From contig DBRA01000070.1 in assembly GCA_002305445.1 (NCBI GenBank), positions 1 through 17,492 on the forward strand: a DNA stretch of 17,492 bases. Reading direction: 5' to 3'. Below, in pieces: positions 7,081 to 14,852 of the stretch (position 1 is its first letter; each line of letters opens with the position of its first letter). Below the pieces are notes generated by a model. That model was given only the letters and a program-made list of their open reading frames with translations. It searched no databases and was not told the DNA's origin. Source of the DNA: Clostridiales bacterium UBA1380. Lineage in GTDB: Bacteria; Bacillota; Clostridia; Oscillospirales; CAG-272. The position numbers and the translations under genes are program-made.

Positions 7081-8511
7081 ATGAAAAAGAAATCAGCAGT
7101 TGTAATCGCCGCGCTTATCGCCATAATTTTACCGGCGCTTTCGCTCGTTGTCGCAGGAGCGTGCATTCCGGCGCAGTTTTCCGAGACGTATCTCGGCGCG
7201 CTGACCGACAAGGTCGCGCGGCTCGACTCGGCGCCGTCGCCGAAAATCGTCGTCATTGGCGGCAGCGCGGTCGCGTTCGGCATCGATTGCGACATGATAC
7301 GCGAATACACCGGCATGGATGCCGTCAACTTCGGACTTTACGCCACGCTCGGCACAAAGGCGATGCTCGACCAGTCGCGCGCCGGCATACGCGAAGGCGA
7401 TATCATCGTCATCGCGCCGGAACTCGACGCGCAGACGCTGTCGCTCTACTTCAACGCGTCGTCGATGTGGCAGGCGGCCGACTGCGACGCGTCGCTTCTT
7501 CTCCGCGTCGGACGCGACAACATAGGCGCGCTTGCGGCCGAATACTTCAGTCACTTAGGAAGCTGCTATAAATATATGAAAGCCGGCGGGCTTGCGCCGT
7601 CCGGCGTATATCAGCGCTCCTCCTTCGATGAAAACGGTGACATCGGGTACGAGCGCCCCGGAAACATCATGGCGCTCGGATATGATCCGTCGACGGTAAT
7701 CAACCCGTTGCCGGGACTGTACGGCGACGGCTTCATCGAATATGTAAACGACTACATATCTTACGCTAAGCGCAAAGGCGCTGCGGTATACTGGTCGTTC
7801 CCGCCGGTCAACGCGTCCGCGGTGTCGCCGGATATGACCGAGGAATCGCTCGCCGACTTCTTTGCGTACACCGCGTCGGCTATCGACTGCGAAGTCATCA
7901 CCGATCCGCGCGCATGTATGCTTGACCGGAACTATTTCTACGATTCAAATTATCATCTGAACGACGCGGGCGTCACAATCTACACCGCTTCGCTTATCGG
8001 CGACCTGCGGCGTGTGCTCGGCCACACAACAGCGCTATCGATCGAACTGCCCGATCCGCCGGAGCCTGTCGCAAAAGAGACGGTGCAGACCCCTTCGCAG
8101 GACGATAAGGACTGGGCGTCGCTCTACACATACGAGGAATACGGGGATGCGTTTGCGATCGCCGGCGTCACAAGCGAGGGCAAAGCGGTCGACGCGCTCG
8201 TAACGCCGTCCGCAGCGGACGGCAGAGCGGTTATCGCAGTATCAGCGGGAGCGTTCGACGGCTGCGCGGCGACGGAGATCACGATTGCGCCGAACATAGC
8301 AAAGCTCATGGACGGAGCGTTCTCCGGCTGCAGTGAGCTCGAGCGCGTATACATCAAAGCGACGGATCCGTCGATGCTGTCCGTAACCGCCGGATTGCTC
8401 GACGGCGCTAACGAGACCTTCGAGTTCATATTCACACGCGATGCGTATCTCAAGTTCATCTCCGACTATTTCTGGGGTCCTTTCGCAGGACGCATGGCGG
8501 TCGCCGAATAA
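7081..8511 (+). CDS. Exported SGNH acyltransferase-like protein with C-terminal leucine-rich repeat
   Basis: A 476-residue protein. MKKKS and a hydrophobic stretch to about residue 25 form a signal anchor or signal peptide; the AGAC at 25-28 is a poor lipobox. Residues about 52-320 are the SGNH-type domain: IVVIGGSAVAFG (candidate S62), AVNFG, EGDIIVIAPE and the YDSNYHLNDAGV loop (D288, H292). These align one to one with the blocks of the lipoprotein two genes upstream. A Pro/Gln-rich linker (about 325-345) leads to an LRR_5-like unit (AFDGCAATEITIAPNI, then AFSGCSELERVYIKA) at about 350-425. The domain order is the reverse of the upstream paralog. It starts 13 bases after the MBOAT stop and ends the operon before a strong terminator. 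Role inferred: second acyl-accepting partner of the MBOAT protein, or a deacylating/editing counterpart. Confidence 0.85.
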   Translation: MKKKSAVVIAALIAIILPALSLVVAGACIPAQFSETYLGALTDKVARLDSAPSPKIVVIGGSAVAFGIDCDMIREYTGMDAVNFGLYATLGTKAMLDQSRAGIREGDIIVIAPELDAQTLSLYFNASSMWQAADCDASLLLRVGRDNIGALAAEYFSHLGSCYKYMKAGGLAPSGVYQRSSFDENGDIGYERPGNIMALGYDPSTVINPLPGLYGDGFIEYVNDYISYAKRKGAAVYWSFPPVNASAVSPDMTEESLADFFAYTASAIDCEVITDPRACMLDRNYFYDSNYHLNDAGVTIYTASLIGDLRRVLGHTTALSIELPDPPEPVAKETVQTPSQDDKDWASLYTYEEYGDAFAIAGVTSEGKAVDALVTPSAADGRAVIAVSAGAFDGCAATEITIAPNIAKLMDGAFSGCSELERVYIKATDPSMLSVTAGLLDGANETFEFIFTRDAYLKFISDYFWGPFAGRMAVAE

Positions 8512-8514
8512 GCA

Positions 8515-8544
8515 AAAGCGCGGACGTTTAAGAGTCCGCGCTTT
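8515..8544 (+). terminator. Terminator of the O-acylation operon
   Basis: A perfect 11-bp stem (AAAGCGCGGAC, 8515-8525, pairing with 8534-8544) with an 8-nt loop begins 3 bases after the stop and is followed by a T-rich tail. The 119 bases between it and the next terminator hold nothing I can recognise. Confidence 0.88.
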
Positions 8545-8663
8545 GTTTCATAGGTTTTGCATTCATTTATGACAGCTATATCCCGCGCGCTGTCCGAGTA
8601 TATTGTATTCCGCGTTTGTTCAGGCTGAATATGTTCCGCATACCGTCCGGGACGATACAGAAT

Positions 8664-8691
8664 AAAAGCGCCCGCTTGCGCGGGCGCTTTT
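8664..8691 (-). terminator. Terminator of the S-layer homology gene
   Basis: A perfect 12-bp stem (AAAAGCGCCCGC, 8664-8675, with 8680-8691) and a TTGC tetraloop lie 15 bases beyond the minus-strand stop. The A/T flanks allow use from both sides, so it also backs up the operon terminator. Confidence 0.88.
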
Positions 8692-8706
8692 GCATAGGAT
8701 AAATTT

Positions 8707-10590
8707 TTACTTGCTGCCGAGCGTGTAAAGGGCGTTCGCGAGAATCGCATTGCTGACTATGCCCTTCGGATCGAGCTTATTTCCCGCGGCGGCGAGGAAG
8801 CCGTTCTCAAGCGCCCACGCCATAGCATTTCTATAGTTCTCGTTAGTGCACTTGCCGGTGTCGGTATACTGCTTGAGGTCAAACGTTTTGGTCATATCCT
8901 TGAACTTATACTTGAGGTTGAGCTGATACAGAGCGTAAGCGAACTCTTCTCTCGTGATGTTTCTTTCGGGATAGAAGTTGTTCTTCGCGTACTTGGTGAG
9001 CAGCTTGTTGGAAAGCGCCCACTGGATGAAGGGAGCCGATTCGTCCGTCGCCTTAACGTCGCGAAGATTGGTTTTGAGCTCATAGTCGCCGGCCTTGACT
9101 CCGGCGAGAGCGGCGAGCGCCTTGATAAGCTCGATGCGGCTTACGCTGTTGTTCGCACCGAATACGCCGTTTGCAAAGGACATATAGCCCTTCGTGTACA
9201 CATAGTACGCGGCGTACATGTACCAGTCGGTCGACTTGACGTCGCTGAACGGGAACTCGGTTACGACGCTGATGATGTTGGGTTTGGTAGTGCCGTAGAT
9301 TATGCCGTTGAGCTTGGGCTCATTAAGCTTTGCGCTGGTGTTCGGCTGGGGCTTTGTAGATGTGCCCGGCGTCGGGGTTGACGAGCCGGAGCCGCCCGAC
9401 GTGCCCGTGCCCGAGCCGGTCGCGGGCTTTCTGTTGCCGCAGTGGCATACGTCGCATGTTATGCAATCGCCGCAATTGGCGCAGTATACGTGCTGTGCGA
9501 GAGGTGTGCCGATGACGGAGCTTATATAGTAGTTGCCGTAAGCGTCATTGGCGACGATAAACTGTACTCCGGGGTGCTTCAGCATGAGCGAGTAGATCTC
9601 GCTCCAGCTCATGTTGCCCGTGGACGGAACAGTCGAATTGGATGTATCGCCGCTTAGTTTTGCAGTGATGACGCTCCAGAAGTCGGTGAGCTCGACGGTG
9701 GTGCCGCCTGTGGTCGTCCAGAACTTGGAGCCGTCCCATGTCACGAACGGATAATATACCGCCAAGAAGGCTTGTAAGGATTTGCAGGTTGAGCAGTCAG
9801 TCGGGCAGTCGTCGGTCTTTGTGTGGATGAAGGGGTTGTAGAACTGATAGCCGGGATATATCGGTCCGGTTATGGGACCCGGGGTTGTTCCCGGGTATGT
9901 CGGATATGGCGGATAAGTCGGATATGGATGGCCGAAATAAAGCGTCTTCTCGGCATAATATCCGGTGCTGCCGAGTGTGGCGCGGATGGTGACCGTACCG
10001 GCGGAGGAAACCGTAAGCACACCGGATTCGGTTATGGAAGCATCCGCAGTCTTTGTCGGAATGCTCCAGGTGAATGTGTAGGTGCCCGGCACATATATAC
10101 CGGTGGGGGTATAAAATGCGTAGCAGTTAAGTGTGTAGCTTGTTCCGGGGTAGAAAATTTCGCTCGGCGAAGTGATCGTTATGCCGTACTGAGAACCCGT
10201 GCCGCCGGGGAATCCGGGCATTGTCGGGTACAGGGCCGGGTCGTATATATTGAATATGACGGTCTTGATGGTCTCGGGTGTGGTGGAGCCGGTTTTTGTC
10301 CCTGTTGCGTAAGCATAGCCGGTGCCGTAATTGATGATGTAAACATAGCCGAACGGCGACAAGGTTATGGCTCCCGAGCAGTTCCATTTGATGTTTGTGT
10401 AACCTTCTTTTTCTGCGTCGGTTAAAGTAAGATACGAACTCAGGTCGTAATAAGTCTGAGATCCCTGTATATAGGGTATAAATATCTCCGTCGTTTTGGC
10501 GTCGGCGGCCGATACCGTTATCGGAAGTGCGACGGCGATCATCACGAGCGCCAACAGAACCGACAGCATACGGGTAATTCTGCGGATCAT
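8707..10590 (-). CDS. Secreted S-layer homology (SLH) protein with Ig-like modules and cysteine knuckle
   Basis: A 627-residue surface protein. The Sec signal peptide MIRRITRMLSVLLALVMIA continues to a VSA cleavage site near residue 28. Two beta-rich Ig/Big-like modules follow (about 32-115 and 130-215; TITESGVLTVSSAGTVTI-type strands). A Pro/Tyr linker about 218-245 includes an 11-base direct repeat at 9899-9909 and 9917-9927. Next is a region of unknown fold holding C262-x3-C266-x2-C269 and a six-cysteine run C370 to C384 spaced CxxCxxCxxCxxCxC. A Gly/Ser/Thr linker leads to three SLH modules (about 446-497, 505-560, 565-627; FSDVKSTDWYMYAAYYVYTKG in the first). SLH modules bind pyruvylated secondary wall polymer, so the protein is held on the cell surface. 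Start: ATG 10590, with GGAGG at 10602-10598. It is monocistronic, with its own promoter and terminator. Confidence 0.9.
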   Translation of the reverse strand: MIRRITRMLSVLLALVMIAVALPITVSAADAKTTEIFIPYIQGSQTYYDLSSYLTLTDAEKEGYTNIKWNCSGAITLSPFGYVYIINYGTGYAYATGTKTGSTTPETIKTVIFNIYDPALYPTMPGFPGGTGSQYGITITSPSEIFYPGTSYTLNCYAFYTPTGIYVPGTYTFTWSIPTKTADASITESGVLTVSSAGTVTIRATLGSTGYYAEKTLYFGHPYPTYPPYPTYPGTTPGPITGPIYPGYQFYNPFIHTKTDDCPTDCSTCKSLQAFLAVYYPFVTWDGSKFWTTTGGTTVELTDFWSVITAKLSGDTSNSTVPSTGNMSWSEIYSLMLKHPGVQFIVANDAYGNYYISSVIGTPLAQHVYCANCGDCITCDVCHCGNRKPATGSGTGTSGGSGSSTPTPGTSTKPQPNTSAKLNEPKLNGIIYGTTKPNIISVVTEFPFSDVKSTDWYMYAAYYVYTKGYMSFANGVFGANNSVSRIELIKALAALAGVKAGDYELKTNLRDVKATDESAPFIQWALSNKLLTKYAKNNFYPERNITREEFAYALYQLNLKYKFKDMTKTFDLKQYTDTGKCTNENYRNAMAWALENGFLAAAGNKLDPKGIVSNAILANALYTLGSK

Positions 10591-10710
10591 ATTTTTGCCT
10601 CCGTTAAAATTTAATTATGCCTCAACATTAACAGACGGTTTAATGACTGGAAAGTTCCGTATATTTATGAAAATATTTCCGCATCCGACGCCGTCCGTCC
10701 ATATAGGTAT

Positions 10711-10739
10711 ATTTTACCTTTTGAGTTAATGTTTGTCAA
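10711..10739 (-). promoter_or_regulatory. Promoter of the SLH gene
   Basis: On the minus strand TTGACA (10739-10734), 17 bases, TAAAAT (10716-10711). Predicted start near 10704 leaves an untranslated leader of about 114 bases, in which I see no recognisable riboswitch or strong hairpin. The rest of the gap to 10823 holds no clear terminator for the flavoprotein gene, only a 4-bp TTGC/GCAA stem with a T-rich tail on the minus strand near 10780-10790. Confidence 0.75.
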
Positions 10740-10823
10740 TAGCTTAACGGGAGACGGATACGTCAAATGTAAAATAAAATTGCTAATGCAAACCCTTTTA
10801 TATGCGCTTTTTGTCGTTTTCTG

Positions 10824-12785
10824 TCAATCAAACACCTTTTTGCTGTTATAATCGGCGAGCACGTTCTCGAACCAGTCGCCTTCCGGCTTCGGTATCGGAC
10901 GCGCCGCTTCGCGCCTTATGCGCGCGCCGCCGTCCGGCGTCACGCTCACATATTGCAGCTCGCCGGAATGAGCCGTGTCGATCTCTACGCGCTCGTCCGA
11001 TGCGAGCAGCTCTTCGGCGGTCTTGTCTGTCACTACGAAGCTGCCGCGGCTTTTGCCGCCGTTTTCGATATAGTCGGCGATGGCGCTGAGCATCGCTGCC
11101 TGCGTCAGGAGTATGTCGCGGTTGACTGACAGTTCGCGAAGCGATCGGGCGTCTGCGCACGAATACTGCTTGGCAAGCGCGGCGCGCGTTTCGTTGAGCG
11201 CGGCGCGCACCTCGGCGGGCGAGCGCATAAACGCTCCTGCGCGGCTCATGCGGCGCGCGTAAACCGAGCGCTCGCGCAGCACATCGCCGGTTTCGCCGCC
11301 GCCCTTACTCATGGATGCAAGGAGTTTCTGCGTTTCCGGCGAAAGTTCCGGTAAAATCACCGCATAATGTGCGTCCGTCATTTCCGCGACTCTCGCCGCT
11401 ATCTTTTCAGCGGCGCGGGTCGAGCCGACCTGAGTCGAGTTGAGCGCGCTGCCGCCGGGGCGCCTGACGCCGAAAACGCCGTTCGCCTCGCCTATGATGA
11501 AAAGTCCCGGGAGGCTCGTGCTCTCGTACCATATGTCGCCGGCTAAACCGCCGTTGCAGTGCTGCGCGCAAACGGCAGCTTTCAACGGCTCGCGTTCGAG
11601 GTCGATGCCGTGGTCGAGATACAGTTTATACGCGCCTTCGTTCATCGCGCGCAGCCGCGCCGCAGGCGTCGGAGCGTCGGCGCGGCTCCGCGCAAGGTAG
11701 TCGCGCGCCGTATCGTCCATGTCGGATAAGCAGTTTATGCTTTCGGGGTTGCGCGTGTAATCGATGTAGACCGTCCTTCCCTTCTGTGTTTCGGCGAATA
11801 CGGCGAGGTCGACCGCACTGCTGCCGCGGTTCTCCCTCGTCCCTATCTTCGACGGGTCGAACGGCCACTCATAACCCTTTAGGAACACAGCGCGCGAAAG
11901 CGAGCGCGTGTCAGGGAAATAATCGCGTAAAAACTCGCGCTCCTCCCCGTCCGCATCGACGGAGATATAACGCGGGATCACCTGCTGATAGCTGCCGGAC
12001 AGGTTCCATCTGAAATCGGTCGACGCAAGCCCGTACTGCGACTCGGTCAGGTTGACCGCCTCCGCCCCCGCCGCGAGCGGCGCACCGAGTCCGCATGTCT
12101 GCGATTCAGGGTACACCGTGTCGGCGTAGATCGCGCTCGGGCCGCCCGTCGCCCACACGACGTTTCCTGCGGCAACAAGCGCGAGCCCGTACGGGTTCAG
12201 CGATACGTCGTCCGTCAGCGCGGCGACGCCGACCGCGCGTCCGCGATCCGCGAGCACTTCAATCGCGCGGAAGCCGTCGAGAATCGGGATGTTTTCGGAG
12301 AGAACTGCTTTTTCGAGCGCTTCGGTCATGTACTTCGACGTCAGCGGCCCGCAAGACGTAGCGCGCATGCGGCTGTCGTGGTCGGTCTTGTATCCCGTGT
12401 ATTCGCCCCAGACGTTGTGCGGAAACGGCACGCCGAGCCCGACCAGTTTGTAAAAACCTCGCAGCGAAAGCGCGGCTTCGATAAACGCGAGGTCTCCGTG
12501 CATCGCGCCGCCCGCGGCGAGGTCGGCGGCCATGTCCGGCACGCTGTCGGGCGCGGCCGTCGCCGACAGCTTGTAATACGTCTGCTTGTCTGAGCCCGTG
12601 TTGCGCGACGTTCCCATCATGAGGCCTTCCGTTACGACCGCGATGTCGCGGCAGCCGAGAGTCGCGAGCGTGTGCGCGCAGTTCAGGCCCGCCGCACCGC
12701 TGCCGATAATTGCTGCGTCAACCGTATAAACGCGTACAGGCGTTTCCCTGCCGCAGATATTTACTATTTGCGTTGATGTTTTCAT
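10824..12785 (-). CDS. FAD-dependent flavoprotein of the fumarate reductase/L-aspartate oxidase type
   Basis: A 653-residue soluble oxidoreductase. An N-terminal FAD-binding Rossmann motif VDAAIIGSGAAGLNCA (G28-x-G30-x2-G33) is followed by SRNTGSDKQTYYK, a glycine-rich GNVVWATGGPSAIY, a substrate-side CAQHCNGGLAGD, and the C-terminal FAD closure GLFIIGEANGVFGVRRPGGSALNSTQVGSTRAAE, then a helical domain. This order is that of the PF00890 flavoproteins (FrdA, SdhA, NadB). There is no iron-sulfur or membrane partner gene beside it, so it is not a normal fumarate reductase complex. The frame is open to 12857, but ATG 12785 with GGAG 8 bases upstream is the start. It is divergent from the heparinase-like gene, with interlocked promoters, so the two probably share a pathway. 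The substrate is unknown; an alpha/beta dehydrogenation of an acid or sugar acid is the family chemistry. Confidence 0.85.
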   Translation of the reverse strand: MKTSTQIVNICGRETPVRVYTVDAAIIGSGAAGLNCAHTLATLGCRDIAVVTEGLMMGTSRNTGSDKQTYYKLSATAAPDSVPDMAADLAAGGAMHGDLAFIEAALSLRGFYKLVGLGVPFPHNVWGEYTGYKTDHDSRMRATSCGPLTSKYMTEALEKAVLSENIPILDGFRAIEVLADRGRAVGVAALTDDVSLNPYGLALVAAGNVVWATGGPSAIYADTVYPESQTCGLGAPLAAGAEAVNLTESQYGLASTDFRWNLSGSYQQVIPRYISVDADGEEREFLRDYFPDTRSLSRAVFLKGYEWPFDPSKIGTRENRGSSAVDLAVFAETQKGRTVYIDYTRNPESINCLSDMDDTARDYLARSRADAPTPAARLRAMNEGAYKLYLDHGIDLEREPLKAAVCAQHCNGGLAGDIWYESTSLPGLFIIGEANGVFGVRRPGGSALNSTQVGSTRAAEKIAARVAEMTDAHYAVILPELSPETQKLLASMSKGGGETGDVLRERSVYARRMSRAGAFMRSPAEVRAALNETRAALAKQYSCADARSLRELSVNRDILLTQAAMLSAIADYIENGGKSRGSFVVTDKTAEELLASDERVEIDTAHSGELQYVSVTPDGGARIRREAARPIPKPEGDWFENVLADYNSKKVFD

Positions 12786-12793
12786 ACAACCCG

Positions 12794-12798
12794 CTCCG
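12794..12798 (-). promoter_or_regulatory. Ribosome binding site fixing the flavoprotein start
   Basis: CGGAG on the minus strand, 8 bases before ATG 12785. The upstream alternative start at 12857 would lie before the predicted transcription start (12839) and so cannot be used from this promoter. Confidence 0.75.
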
Positions 12799-12804
12799 TT
12801 TATA

Positions 12805-12833
12805 TTGACATGCACGTTCGCATGAACTATAAT
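12805..12833 (+). promoter_or_regulatory. Perfect consensus promoter of the heparinase-like gene
   Basis: TTGACA (12805-12810), exactly 17 bases, TATAAT (12828-12833); predicted start 12840, leader about 62 bases. The spacer holds a dyad CATGC-N6-GCATG (12809-12824) and an overlapping GTTC-GCAT-GAAC (12816-12827), either of which could be a repressor site. Confidence 0.85.
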
Positions 12834-12845
12834 CCATTTTGGTTG

Positions 12846-12874
12846 ATTATACCTCATTACCCGCGATCTTACAA
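12846..12874 (-). promoter_or_regulatory. Promoter of the flavoprotein gene, facing the plus-strand promoter
   Basis: On the minus strand TTGTAA (12874-12869), 17 bases, TATAAT (12851-12846); predicted start 12839, leader about 54 bases. It lies entirely downstream of the plus-strand start at 12840, so both polymerase footprints overlap. Confidence 0.75.
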
Positions 12875-12901
12875 TATTGATTCAATTAAGGAGCCGTAAT
12901 C

Positions 12902-14743
12902 ATGCCGGAAATATTCAAGAAAATTGCCGATGAGGGCAGCTTCCGCGTTCTCGGTATAAACGAAATGAAGCTGTATTCGGACATGAAAAGTTCGTTTGAC
13001 GCGCTGCCGCCGAACGCGTCGGAGAAGCTGGCCGAACGGGCAAAAAAGGCCGCCGAAACACCGTCGCCGCGCCTTTCGGCGTCCGAATATGCGATGTTCG
13101 GCGAAATCGGCGACAGAGCCGTTTACGAAGGCAGCTATTTTTCGCGCCGCAGACGGATGTTGAATATCGCGCTCGGCGTGATTGCGGGCAGCACCGAACT
13201 TGTCAAGCCGCTCGCCGACGCGGTATGGGAGATATGCGAGGAGACGACATGGGTCATTCCGGCGCACAACCCCGGCGGCGGCCGCGACCGGCTGTCATAT
13301 GATTATCGCGAACCCATCTTCATCGATCTGTTTTCTGCAGCCACCGCCGGCGACCTCGCGATGGTCTATTCATTCTGCAAAAAAGAGCTCGACGCTTTTA
13401 CGCCCATGATATGCGAGCGGCTGCTCTACGAGCTTGACCGCCGCATATTCAAACCGTTTCTATCGCGTAACGACATGTGGTGGATGGGCTTCGACGACAG
13501 GCACACGAACAACTGGACTCCGTGGATCACATCGAACGTACTGCTCGCGTTCATGCTCGGCTGCTCAGACGACAGCATTCGGCGCGCCGCGCTTGTCCGC
13601 TGCATGACGTGTCTCGACAATTTCACGCGCAGTTACGCCGAAGACGGCGGCTGCGACGAGGGTTGCGGCTACTGGACTGTCGCCGCCGCGAGCTGGTTCG
13701 ACGCCGCCGAGGAGATATATGACATGACCGGCGGCGATATCGACGTTATGCGCGAGCCGCTCGTCCGCGCGATGGGTGAATATATCGTCAACTTCTATGT
13801 CGGCGGCGGATGGTGCGTAAACTTCGCCGACTGCTCGCCGAGAAGCGCGCCGCCTTCTGTCATTGTGCGCCGGTACGGCCGCCGCTGCGGCTCCGCGCTG
13901 ATGAAAGAAGCCGGCGAAGCGCTGTACAACCGTTCCCACGCATACGAAGGCAGCGGGGACACGACGCCGTACCGTATGTTCAAGAACCTGCTCGAGGAGA
14001 TCGACATCCTCTCCGGGCCAGCGCACGGCATGCCGGACGCGCCTAAGGCTGTGTGGTATCCGGGAATCGAAGTCGCGATCTTCCGCGGCGACACCTTCGG
14101 CGACGGGCTGCTGCTCGCGGCGAAGGGCGGCAGCAACAACGAGAGCCACAACCACAACGACATCGGCACGTTCACCGTCTACGACGGCACGGAGCCGCTA
14201 ATAATCGACGCCGGCGTCGAGACTTATTCAAAGAAGACGTTTTCGTCCGAGCGTTACAGCATCTGGACGATGCGTTCGAGTTATCACAACCTGCCCGTTT
14301 TCGGCGGCTGCGAACAGCTGCCCGGAGCAAAGTACCGCGCAGCATCGGCGGAATGCGATGCCGCGGCGCAAACGCTGCGTCTGGGTCTCGAGTCCGCTTA
14401 TCCGAAGGACGCGCATATTGTAAAATACACGCGTGAATGCTCGCTCACGGACGGCGCGGTTCGCGTGAGAGACGTTTTCGAACTTTCCGAAGCGGAGGAC
14501 GTCACCTTCACGTTCATGCTTGCGGCTGAACCCGAACCGGCGGAAGGACATGCGGTTTTATCGGGCGGGCGCGTACTTACGTTCTCACCCGAGCTTCAAC
14601 CCGAAGTCGATGAGATTATTTTGACGGACGCGAAGATCAGGCGCGACTGGTCTGCGAGAGCGAACGGAACGGAGCCGATTTTCCGTCTGCGTCTTACGGC
14701 GCGCGGAATTTCCGCAGGTGACTATATATTCACCGTCCGATGA
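12902..14743 (+). CDS. Heparinase II/III-family protein, probable cytoplasmic polysaccharide lyase
   Basis: A 613-residue protein. The N-terminal two thirds is the helical toroid domain (conserved DRHTNNWTPWITSNVLLAF around 196-214, and DEGCGYWTVAAASWFDAAEEI around 255). From about residue 390 comes the beta-sheet heparinase II/III domain with S415-H-N-H-N-D420, IGTFTVYDGTEPLIIDAG and a Y-S-K motif shortly after. Family members cleave uronic-acid polysaccharides by beta-elimination, but many are uncharacterised, so heparin is not implied as the substrate. There is no signal peptide, so it should act on oligosaccharides inside the cell; no transporter is in the window. Start: ATG 12902 with AAGGAG upstream. 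The promoter is a perfect consensus interlocked with that of the divergent flavoprotein gene. The gene is single, with only a weak terminator after it. Confidence 0.85.
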   Translation: MPEIFKKIADEGSFRVLGINEMKLYSDMKSSFDALPPNASEKLAERAKKAAETPSPRLSASEYAMFGEIGDRAVYEGSYFSRRRRMLNIALGVIAGSTELVKPLADAVWEICEETTWVIPAHNPGGGRDRLSYDYREPIFIDLFSAATAGDLAMVYSFCKKELDAFTPMICERLLYELDRRIFKPFLSRNDMWWMGFDDRHTNNWTPWITSNVLLAFMLGCSDDSIRRAALVRCMTCLDNFTRSYAEDGGCDEGCGYWTVAAASWFDAAEEIYDMTGGDIDVMREPLVRAMGEYIVNFYVGGGWCVNFADCSPRSAPPSVIVRRYGRRCGSALMKEAGEALYNRSHAYEGSGDTTPYRMFKNLLEEIDILSGPAHGMPDAPKAVWYPGIEVAIFRGDTFGDGLLLAAKGGSNNESHNHNDIGTFTVYDGTEPLIIDAGVETYSKKTFSSERYSIWTMRSSYHNLPVFGGCEQLPGAKYRAASAECDAAAQTLRLGLESAYPKDAHIVKYTRECSLTDGAVRVRDVFELSEAEDVTFTFMLAAEPEPAEGHAVLSGGRVLTFSPELQPEVDEIILTDAKIRRDWSARANGTEPIFRLRLTARGISAGDYIFTVR

Positions 14744-14852
14744 CGCAGACCCGTATTTCCCGAACATTTTCGTCATCCGCGTAATATATTTCGCGCTTTT
14801 TAGTCATTTGCTTTATTTGTCGCAAAGCCTTGTTATTCAAGGATAATAAGAT

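Noticed and set aside
9890..9930. Direct repeats that might suggest a CRISPR or tandem array
   Set aside because: Two copies of an 11-base unit with 18-base period that simply encode the Tyr-Pro-Thr linker of the SLH protein.
9823..10425. Plus-strand 200-codon frame opposite the SLH gene
   Set aside because: Gly/Cys-rich shadow of the Pro/Tyr/Thr-rich coding strand; no start signal.
12786..12857. N-terminal extension of the flavoprotein
   Set aside because: The extra 24 residues are encoded over the plus-strand promoter and upstream of the predicted minus transcript start; ATG 12785 has a good ribosome site.
12902..14743. Calling the lyase a true heparinase
   Set aside because: Only the family fold is supported; there is no signal peptide or heparin-specific context.
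14778..14801. CGCG-N10-CGCG followed by CTTTTT after the heparinase-like gene
   Set aside because: Stem of only 4 bp with a 10-nt loop; too weak to call a terminator on its own.
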